From the NCBI GenBank assembly GCA_038373885.1, contig JAWZYV010011619.1, forward strand, positions 2,790,001 to 2,854,000: 64,000 nucleotides of DNA, read 5' to 3'. The stretch comes from Cheiracanthium punctorium. Lineage: Eukaryota > Arthropoda > Arachnida > Araneae > Cheiracanthiidae. A program made the translations under genes and the position numbers. Positions 55,909 through 64,000 of this stretch are shown piece by piece (position 1 is the stretch's first letter; each line of letters starts with the position of its first letter). The notes under the pieces were generated by a model that saw nothing but the letters and a program-made list of their open reading frames with translations, was not told the origin of the DNA and did no database searches.

Positions 55909-56012
55909 TTTTCTATGACAAAATCCAAAGGAAGGCAGGTCTTGAAATTATAGCCGAGATTAAGCTGAGAGCTACATTGTCTCTGTTAAAAATGTATTCC
56001 TTACTTGCCTGA
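55909..56012 (+). CDS. Candidate terminal exon of unknown host gene
   Basis: A long pyrimidine run (A, then 14 T) ending TTTTTCAG (55908) is a good-looking splice acceptor. In the frame with two leading bases, 33 codons are open (FYDKIQRKAGLEIIAEIKLR, then ATLSLLKMYSLLA) before TGA at 56012. The composition is mixed and protein-like, more so than the surrounding AT-rich DNA. I do not recognise it. T runs are frequent, so this could be chance. Confidence 0.25.
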
Positions 56013-58270
56013 GATATAACTTAAATACATTTGCAATTATTCCTTCCAGCTTCTATTACGTTTAAAACAGTAGTATAGTAGGAATTGAGATAATATTTTG
56101 AAGAATCTTACTCTGAAAACAAAACACGAACAAGTAAACTATGTTTTGTACTAAATAAAGTTGAATACTAAATTTAACATCTCTTAATTTATTACTTTCT
56201 ATGTTTTTTAATTGTCCATATGACATAAGGCTATTAATATTTTTTAGTTTTTTCCATGTTTTTAGTGACATAATAATCATTCAAAATCACTTGACTATTT
56301 TTCTAAAAAGACATGTAGAAAGTATGGACATGCAATATAAGCCGATAAGAGGTATTATGATATCATTCTGATAACAAAGTTACATGGCATCAACTCTATA
56401 ACAAGAAAAATTGTTAACAAACGGAACAAATAATACTTAGAAATTAACCAGGCAGTAATTTTCAGTAAGTTTTTGTTAATTTTTATTTTATTATTTTTAG
56501 TTTATATGAAATTTTCAAAAAACACATTAAACGAATCAAAAAACAGCAAACATTATTGCTTTTTGTCCAATTTGGATGTACATGATAACTTTTAGTATAT
56601 CATGTGAAAAATATTTAAATGAGATGAATATTTTTTTTAATAAACATTCAAAAAGCCTAGGGAATTTATTGGTTACAATTACTTTATTACTGCAGATAAT
56701 ATTTGAAAAACAGTACATTTATGGTTTAAGTATTTTGACTGCCTTCAATTACATTGCATAACAGGAAGTCCCCGAAAAGCTGATGTATTATTGCAAATGG
56801 AACAATTGAAAAAAATCATGTCAGTCATTCTTCGTGAATAATATAACCTAACTAAAAATTCTCGTTGGATCTTATAAGCATTTCTTCTGCAAACTTCTCA
56901 CTGTTATGAGTTTAATAAAAACTTAAATCATTACAGTAAATTAAAGTTTTAAGCAAAAAAGTTTCTCAAAAACATTTAATGTATTTGGGCACATATATTT
57001 TTATTCAAATCTATAAATTATGAGAAATGGGAATGAGAGGAGTAGATATGTGCATTTATAATACTTTGGGTTAACTCATGGTAAAATATAATATTTTAAA
57101 TGCATTATCAAGAAATCAACATATTACATTCATTCAAAATAAAATATTTAAAAATAAAATATTCGTTTGAAATATACATGTATATAAATTGTGTAAATGA
57201 AATATTTTAAAGAATCACACATTTCTTTTTGATAGTGTGAATATAAAGTAGAAAACACAATTTTCATACGTAATTATTACTTTTATAAAGATTTTATAAT
57301 AAATTTACAAATTATATCATAATTTGTTTTACCAAAGCAAGCCTCTTAAAACGCAAAATAAAACTTTGAATTCCTTTACGCTCCCTTCATTAAAATATAA
57401 AAAAAAGAATCCCTTTAAGCTCTATTCATTAAAATATATATAAAAAAAAAACGGTCGTGAGTGGAAAGCTGACTTGTAAATAAAATAATATTTCCAAGAG
57501 GGTTTTAATAAATGTTTAAAACAGGATTTTATTCAGTCGTAAAATTCACTGAATAAGTTTTTTTTTAATAATGCAATGATGTAAGTAAAACATTTTTTTA
57601 CCATTTATGCTATATCTTAAATATGTTCATATTAAGGTATATTTTTATCATAGGTATATTTTTATTTATAATAATAAAAATATATCTATGTAGATAATAA
57701 AAAGGCTTTCCTTATTCAAAAAACTTTAATCGCTGAATATTAGAGATTTTTCAGAATGATAAGCATTTTTTTAATGAAAAGAAATAAAAAATAAAGAGTA
57801 AAAATTTTTGAAGGAGTTTTTGAAACTAAGATACTTTATACATAAACTAATATGCAATGGAGACTGAAAAATCAAGTGTTTAAAAAATCAAATGTTTGGA
57901 TATTATTAATGAAATTAATAATGCCAAACCAAAGTACGGTAAATGGAAAAGAGCTTTTCTTAAATTTAAAAATAGTTTTAAACTACACTATCAAATTCAT
58001 GCTCTGACTTTCCTTTTCAAGATGATTTATGTATAGCTACATGCATTTGTAAAATGCACATGATAGATGTTGATAGAAATATATAGTTTTTTATGTAAAC
58101 AATCAGTTTTAGAAAATGCAAATAATATGAACAAACATCCTTTTGAGAGTATTAGCTTTCACCATTTGAAATAAAATTTATAAAACATTTTTTACTGCTT
58201 CCGATAAATATTATATTTTTATTATTTAGAAATGTAATACTCTTTAGAAAATTAAGAAAAGTACAGATTC
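56013..58270. other. AT-rich sequence, no gene seen
   Basis: A tandem pair of about 47 bp lies at 57362-57455 (CCTTTACGCTCCCTTCATTA / CCTTTAAGCTCTATTCATTA). A small inverted repeat GGTATATTTTTAT/ATAAAAATATATC lies at 57640-57695. The open frames at 56062-56761 are low-complexity and overlap one another. Confidence 0.45.
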
Positions 58271-58272
58271 AA

Positions 58273-58273
<1 letters not shown>

Positions 58274-58333
<60 letters not shown>
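58274..58333. repeat. (CA)n microsatellite
   Basis: About 30 CA units followed by a short (AT)n. The longest simple repeat in the window. Confidence 0.97.
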
Positions 58334-58338
<5 letters not shown>

Positions 58339-58774
58339 CTATATATATATATATAATTTCAATTTTATTCATGCATCAGACTACGCTGAAAAATTAAAAT
58401 GTGTGTGCTAATTAAAATATTGTATTTTTGATTCACAGTAATATGAAGAAACACTGTTTCGAATAAAATACGTGTGCCTGCTTTTAACTTTCCAGCTTTT
58501 ACAAAAAAAAAAAAAAAAAAAATGTTTGACTATATCGGTTATGAGTCTCGTACAATATGGATGAACATATAAACACTCTAAAATTTATTTTTCTGTCAAA
58601 AATTGTGTTTAAAAATACTCTAGTTGTAGCTTTAAATGCTACCTTAATAAAACGTAGAAGTCTCTAATAGTTGACAATGCGTATTTGGGAGCGAATATCT
58701 TCTCTTATATCTCCAAAAATTTTGAGTAAGGAAAAACAATCTAGAAAAACTATTTCTAAACTCAAACTAGATTT

Positions 58775-59600
58775 TTGAAGTGAAAACTTCTTTAGGCGCG
58801 TTGGGCACTTTTGGGATCGAGAAAAGACACTGAATTCGCGTGACCATCACGCTCAGATACATATGGGGAAAAAGTGTGACGTCATAGCTAAGTCATCTCT
58901 TGCCTGCTGAGACTTCGTCCACCTCTCTTTAAATTTTAGTGCTGCCACCTGTTATCAAACGTAAGAACTTCAAGTTATTTCTAACTGCCTTCTTCTAGCT
59001 TGCGCGACTGGTATCGAATTGTAGACCCATAGGCCATTTTAACCAGCAGACGGGTTCGACTCGGTATCAAAGGACTAAAGTTTGAAGTGATGGTTGTTTC
59101 AATTTCGGAATGGGTACTTTCATGTCTCTAAATTCTAAATAAAATTAGACTTTGCTTGCGCACTACTTGGTATTAAATTTTTTTTCGATTTCTATTCCTT
59201 TTAAGCATTTGGGACCCAAGTACGACCGTAAAAAAAAGTTTGTCTTCTGTCCATCGGTGACTCTCTTTTTATTCGCCCATCACGTAAAACTGATTGAAGC
59301 GAATGAAATAATATTTGGTGACATGATAGGTGGTGACTCAACTTACACCATAGGCTTCGAATGCTTAAAAAATTCATCACATTTTGAGATTTTCCGAAAA
59401 TTGTTTCAAACTGCGAAAAGTTTTGTTCGCACATGACTGAATAACGACTTAAGCGAAAGAAATGAAATTTGGTGACATGATAGGTGATCACTCAGCTTAA
59501 GCTATAGGCGTCTGATTTTAAAAATATTTTCATAGATTTTGAGATTTTTCTGAAAATTGTTTCGAACTGCGTAAATTTTTGTTTTAGTAAGAATTAAAAC
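58775..59600. mobile_element. Possible Helentron-like terminus with internal tandem duplication
   Basis: TTGAAGTGAAAACTTCTTTA followed by GGCGCGTTGGGCAC (58775-58804) resembles the palindromic tips at 23367 and 26950. Downstream, GAAATGAAATTTGGTGACAT..GATAGGTG..ACTCA..CTTA and TTTTGAGATTTT.C.GAAAAT occur twice (about 59308-59420 and 59458-59575), a unit of about 155-165 bp. The far end is not recognised. Confidence 0.35.
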
Positions 59601-60439
59601 TGCATATAATTTGCGCAACAAGTGTATACTTTGAAAATATTCAAAAACATTCACCTTTTTATGAACAAATTGTGTGCAATCTATATATTTTTGCAAAAGA
59701 AAGAAGACTTTTTCTTGTTGGGTAGGTGTTATAATTTTCCATTATTTATTTTATAAAACTGTACTTAGTTTGGATAGCTATGTAGTTATTCTGCAATAAA
59801 GTTAATTTGATAATATGGAAAGAGTTCGTACATTATTTGAATTATAAGTGCTATATTACAGTGTATTTGAATTTGAATTGTTAATCCATCATTCATTACA
59901 AATAAATTGGATTACTGTTCATTATAACAAGTACATAATTATTGATTATTAATAAATTCACGTACATAATTTTGTTTCAGATGCATACTGGGCCTCCTAA
60001 ACATAAACTCTTGGGCATATTTAAGTCAGTAGTTAACAAAAAAGGGGGGGGGGAAGTACATGAATGTGATACAAAAAAAAAGTCACAAACAAACAAAATC
60101 ACCATAAAAGGCGCATGCGGTCACTAGCATCCCAATAACGCCTGTACAGAGAGTGTGTGTCCAGATGGAACAGTGCAAGACGGAATGTGGTGAACATCAA
60201 AGGGATCAGACCGTGGCTATCAAGGATGGGCAGCCAGTGGAAATGAGCTGTCAGACAATTATGATAAGTAGTCAGAGGAAAGGCCGTAACAGCAATGTCT
60301 CTGGAGTGTTGAAGCAGTTCGGAGAGAGCATCTTTCCAGACTGTTATGTACAATGAGCTCGTGTAGGTCATTCTAGAACGTTCTTTTCAATTTGTTTTTT
60401 ACTAGTCTGACAGCAATCAGAAATGAAACTGATGGAACA

Positions 60440-61645
60440 GATCGGAACGGTGTTGGTTTGAACTTGAACGAAAGAATTACCCCTTCTTGCCAGCCAGACG
60501 ATCGGCGGCTTCATTTCCGGGTATATCGCAATGAGAGGGAATCCATTGCAATAAAAGTAATACCCCGTAGTCACACATACGCTTGATACCAGGGTTGGAA
60601 AAAGTCTAATGTCCGACATGCCCGAGGCATGTAAAAATTGGAGAAAGGGAAGGATTCTTTTGCCCTGCATGCTTGGCAGTGGGCTGGTAAAAAAAAAATC
60701 GTTTCACATTCATATAATTGAAATATAGAAAATAGGAAGGAATTGTGCTCTCTACAGAAAATATCCTTTGTCAAAGGAACTGAGAGTTTGTTTAATGTTT
60801 GATCTTAAACCTCAGTGAGGGGAGTGACTTCGTTAAGGCAATTAATTTTTCAGTTTTTGGCAAAGGGCCATAAGTTTCCTTTCGAGCACCTTTCCGCTGT
60901 TAAATATTAATTTCTAATTAGATAGAGATACGCGGCTTCTCTCGGTATGTAGTTCAATTTACTAAGCAGATGGACATTCGAAATTTGTTTCGGAGGAGCC
61001 CCAGTGAAAATGCTTTAAGTGGATTAGAAAAGAAACAGTAATTGTATGGAATTTTAGAAAGAGGCCGAAAATCATGAAAAGAAATTAAATTCTGAAAATC
61101 ATCGTAATTGCTTTGTTTTTGAGGAATGTATTCTTATTCAGTATTGGTCTTTGCTAGAGAGTAGATGCTTCTGTTTTTCACAGATTAGCGGATTTTTCAT
61201 TTCCGGTATATTTCTGTTTTTTATAAAACTACTTACCAATGCATGTATGGATAAAACTTTTTTTTTTTTTTCCGGGCATGCACATATTGTATATGGGCAT
61301 GTATTTTTTGATCAACGTACTCTGCTGGTTATGTTGAAAATTTCGGATTTTTCCGACCTTGCTTGATACTATATCTACAGTCCTGCCCTTCAAATGAAGA
61401 GAAAGGACATACATGGTGAGCAATAGCCGCAATAGCAGCAATGGAATCACACAGAAACGAAGCAGAAGAAAGAAAGTGTGCTAACTCAGGTATAGGGCTA
61501 TCAAAAGGGACCTAACTTCACCAAAAGCAGTGATGTGTGAGCATAGAGCGATGTAATGCGAAAACAATCGGCAATAAATCTGGTGCCTACTTTACCTACC
61601 TCATCAATCTTTCAACAGTCTGTATAAATATGTAGCTATTCAATG
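60440..61645 (-). pseudogene. RNase H domain of the LINE, broken
   Basis: The segment HIYTDC*KIDE (61645-61581) lacks the intact D-G-S turn. The segment IPSHCDIPGNEAADRLA (60551-60484) is well preserved, including the catalytic His-containing SHC and the NEAAD acidic site. About 1 kb separates them, more than a normal domain needs, so the interior probably holds an insertion or unrecognised repeat (61000-61560). Confidence 0.6.
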
Positions 61646-62540
61646 GCTGGGTAACGTTCGTGGCTCACAGCTAAAGAAAACAAAACTGCAGGATTGCATT
61701 CTGATTTCACAATTCGTTGGCACACGCCAAGACTAGAAACGATGTTCTGACAGTTAATCGGATTAGGGTTCTGCATAAATGGCTTAGGATCAAAATGTAA
61801 ATCATAATTTGTTCTGTCACGTAGTGCTTGCTGAAGAAAGCCCCTGCTGCGTTTTGAGCCTTCTTTCCTGGTTGTCAACCCCAATACACCCTGGAGTCAG
61901 CAAATGCAACTTCTCAAAGATCTTCAGGTTAGTCAACTCCATCTCATGAGACATGCTTAGTTTTTTCGTGCGAAGAAGTGCTCTTTAGGGGGAGCGTCAA
62001 TCGGGGCTGAATTGACAGCTCTCGTAACAAGCTGAAGGGGTTGGTTAGGCAGAATCTCTTGCCTAATTTTGAAACCGTCAGAAGCAGTGAAAAAGGAAAC
62101 GCAACAGATCCTCATAATAGATTAAATGTATGATTTATAAGTATTCAGCAGCCTAGATGTAGAGCATCCATATTGGACACCTGTCAACTATTTCAACAAA
62201 TCAAGACATTTACCTATTCTTTCGGACAAATCATCAATCCGACACTTCCATGAAAGTTTACCATGTAAGAGAACATCTAGGTATTTGAAGGTCTGGCACT
62301 TGGTATATAAGCATTATTATATAAGCATTTTTTAATTATATTGGATTATGACACGGTGAAAAAGGTCATACAAGCAGATTACTCAAAATTAGCTAACATG
62401 TTTCAGTTGCACTACCTTAGAAGTTTCCCAAGAGCTTTGTTTAAAGTACAGTCCAATTTCAGCCAAGTATACTTCTTTGGTGTAAAAGACGAAAAGACCA
62501 AGCCGTCGGCGTACTTCAGACTATGGATGTCTTCATTTTC

Positions 62541-62747
62541 TTAAGTTCTATACAACACGTCGACGTACACATCAAATAAGTCACAACTTGACACTGAATC
62601 CTGCGGTAAACCAGTTCGAGATTGTCTAGAATTTGACACGCAGACTCCGCAAAGTACTTTAATGAAGCGATGGTCGATGAAGCTGCGAAACCAGCTGAGC
62701 ATGTTGCCAACTGAAAATTGGTGAAGAAAAAATGAATGTAAAAACAT
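62541..62747 (-). pseudogene. Reverse transcriptase fragment of the LINE
   Basis: The open frame has FSVGNMLSWFRSFIDHRF followed by the expected hydrophobic/polar pattern, SRTGLPQDSVSSC and LFDVYVDVL. These correspond to the RT region around the GxPQGSxLSP motif. The YxDD box reads VYVDV, so the catalytic second Asp is missing or frameshifted. Confidence 0.7.
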
Positions 62748-62923
62748 ATTTGGAGGAACTTTCTACCCCATAAACTTAAAAAATTAAAAGAAATGATGTT
62801 GAAAAATAATTTAATTAAATAAAACTTAAAATATTAACAAACCTATACAAAGATGGTAAGATAAGTTAGAAAACAATAAATTGCATACAGATAAAAAGAA
62901 ATAGAATTAAATAAAAAATTATA

Positions 62924-63440
62924 CAGGGTATCCCAAAAAGATGGTAATGGCCTTTAATACCTAGGCGGATTTAATACTGTAATAATAGGTAGGCAGTGTA
63001 AATTGAAAAAAATGTTCAAAATAAGGTCGGAAATATGACTTAGTTATGAAAAATTACTCTCGTTCATTTACAAAACGTTACACTTTTTTAATTTGTATAC
63101 GACTAGCGTACAAACATTCCAAATTAGCAAAATGTGCCTATACACTAATGAGGCCAAGTACCAAATTTGAGCCTTTCATCATACAACGTCCCAGAGATAT
63201 CTTCAAAGAAAGATGATACGCACTATACATGGTTTTGAATGTAAACGTTCATTGCTGGAGTGTAAAAAAAGAGATTTTCTTTCGTAATTTTAATACGATT
63301 CCTAAAATTTGATCATATGACGTGATTTTTTCCCCCTTCGAGTACCATAGAAAAGTGGTTGAATTCAGCGTTATATTTATTTTTTATATCTCTGACAGTT
63401 TTTAAGGTATAATTCTCAAATTTTGTATGCCACTTCAAGG
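62924..63440. mobile_element. Long-TIR non-autonomous DNA transposon (family A), copy 3, right-truncated
   Basis: Starts TA^CAGGGTATCCCAAAAAG and follows copies 1 and 2 through GTTCAAAATAAGG, GTTACACTTTTT, CAGAGATATCTTCAAAGA-type and AAAAGTGGTTGAATTCAGCG blocks. Homology is lost near 63440, before the right arm, so only about two-thirds remains. Confidence 0.75.
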
Positions 63441-64000
63441 GTTTCCTAATTTTACAATATCACTTTATTTTTTTTTAATTTCCATTAAATTTTTTAAGAA
63501 AGAAATGTTTGCAATTTTCAAATAATAGAATTTCATGAAAAACTATTAATTTTCTAATTTCATTCAAACACACTAACAATAAATTCAGCTTTGTTTAAAG
63601 CGTCTAATTTTGTAATCTCTTGGCATTAAAGATCTTTAACGGTTGCATGTTTATAATTACATTCTGTAAAGTCTTTAAGTAATTTGCTAACAGACGGTAC
63701 AAGACGTAGATAATTTGATTTTAAAATTACTTCGTTCTAATTCATGGTACATCAAATTTTGACACACGACTTACGCTAATTACTTTGAGACAGCGAAGTT
63801 TATTTGGTTGCATAAAATAAGTTTCTTTCTTAGAAGCCTAGACTTAAAATTATCAAAATTATGAACAGAACTTTAAACTTTTAAAACCTAAATAAGCATC
63901 TGATGCGGCACATTTAGTGGAACATGCTTCACTTAGCCAAATCATTACATTAATTAATATTATTCAGATAATGTTAGTAGATACAGCACTTAGTTTGACT
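63441..64000. other. AT-rich sequence, no gene seen
   Basis: No ORF, repeat or RNA gene that I can support. Confidence 0.5.

Larger units (their letters stand above)
60099..62750 (-). mobile_element. 5'-truncated, decayed LINE with RT and RNase H
   Basis: Reading the minus strand from 62747, the RT fragment has MLSWFRSFIDHRF, GLPQDSVSSC and DLFDVYVDVLY (a damaged GxPQGS...L block). It continues at 62280-62080 with KYLDVLLHGKLSWKCRIDDL-type and YGCSTSRLLNTYKSYI-type segments. 61884-61636 gives a linker (SKRSRGFLQQALRDRTNYDL). 61645-61581 gives HIYTD..KIDE, the first RNase H catalytic region. 60551-60484 gives WIPSHCDIPGNEAADRLAGK, its C-terminal signature. 60371-60099 gives a C-terminal tail (SLYRRYWDASDRMRLLW). 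There are many stops and frameshifts. The N-terminal half (endonuclease, early RT motifs) is absent, as usual for 5' truncation. RNase H places it in an I/Jockey-like group. No poly-A or tandem tail was recognised at the 3' end. Confidence 0.75.

Noticed and set aside
59942..60127. Open frame after a TTTTGTTTCAG acceptor-like site (MHTGPPKHKLLGIF...)
   Set aside because: It soon enters a G run and an A-rich stretch beside the LINE end, and composition becomes low-complexity. An exon was considered but is not supported.
1..64000. Bacterial-type features (operons, Shine-Dalgarno sites, terminators, origins) and rRNA genes
   Set aside because: The sequence is plainly eukaryotic repeat-rich DNA; no rRNA-like stretch was recognised.

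Overview
This is a strongly AT-rich piece of eukaryotic nuclear DNA with no complete host gene. It looks like intergenic or intronic sequence of an arthropod, and my best guess is a chelicerate such as an orb-weaving spider. The sequence shows a layered transposon graveyard, including a BEL/Pao LTR element, an RNase H-bearing LINE, Tc1 elements and hAT elements. It also carries tRNA-derived SINEs, a Helitron, and short non-autonomous elements flanked by TA or hAT-type target duplications. The chelicerate guess rests on the general look of the LINE and endonuclease-type fragments and was not checked against any database.

Layout: 0.7-2.6 kb holds a long-TIR element split by a Tc1 element. 5-8.7 kb holds small foldback elements. 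9.86-10.31 kb holds a hAT MITE with its target duplication. 13.8-15.4 kb holds three DNA-transposon derivatives in a row. 16.9-18.3 kb is a possible Helitron. 19.7-27 kb is a cluster of related elements that join a minisatellite leader to an endonuclease (EEP)-domain remnant, with a hAT MITE and a SINE inside one copy. 28.1-28.9 kb is a tandem array with a unit of about 173 bp. 31.6-33.95 kb holds a second SINE family, a foldback element and a TA-flanked MITE. 35.33-37.46 kb is a Helitron with both canonical ends. 37.75-38.83 kb holds two more MITEs. 42.1-42.7 kb is a degenerate short repeat with a MITE inside. 49.10-53.59 kb is an internally deleted BEL/Pao element split by a 3.1 kb hAT element. 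60.1-62.75 kb is a 5'-truncated LINE. A third copy of the long-TIR family lies at 62.9-63.4 kb.

Nothing here works as an operon or pathway. The useful information is the order of insertion, read from nested elements and intact target-site duplications, plus a few short stretches that have the form of host exons (12.75, 27.7, 40.8, 43.8, 47.9-48.1 and 55.9 kb). I regard those exons only as candidates. Most other open frames are chance openings or lie inside repeats. I found no convincing new biological system. The most unusual items are the inverted LTR tip inside the BEL/Pao element, the shared deletion junction of the EEP-containing family, the 173-bp array, and two long foldback palindromes.
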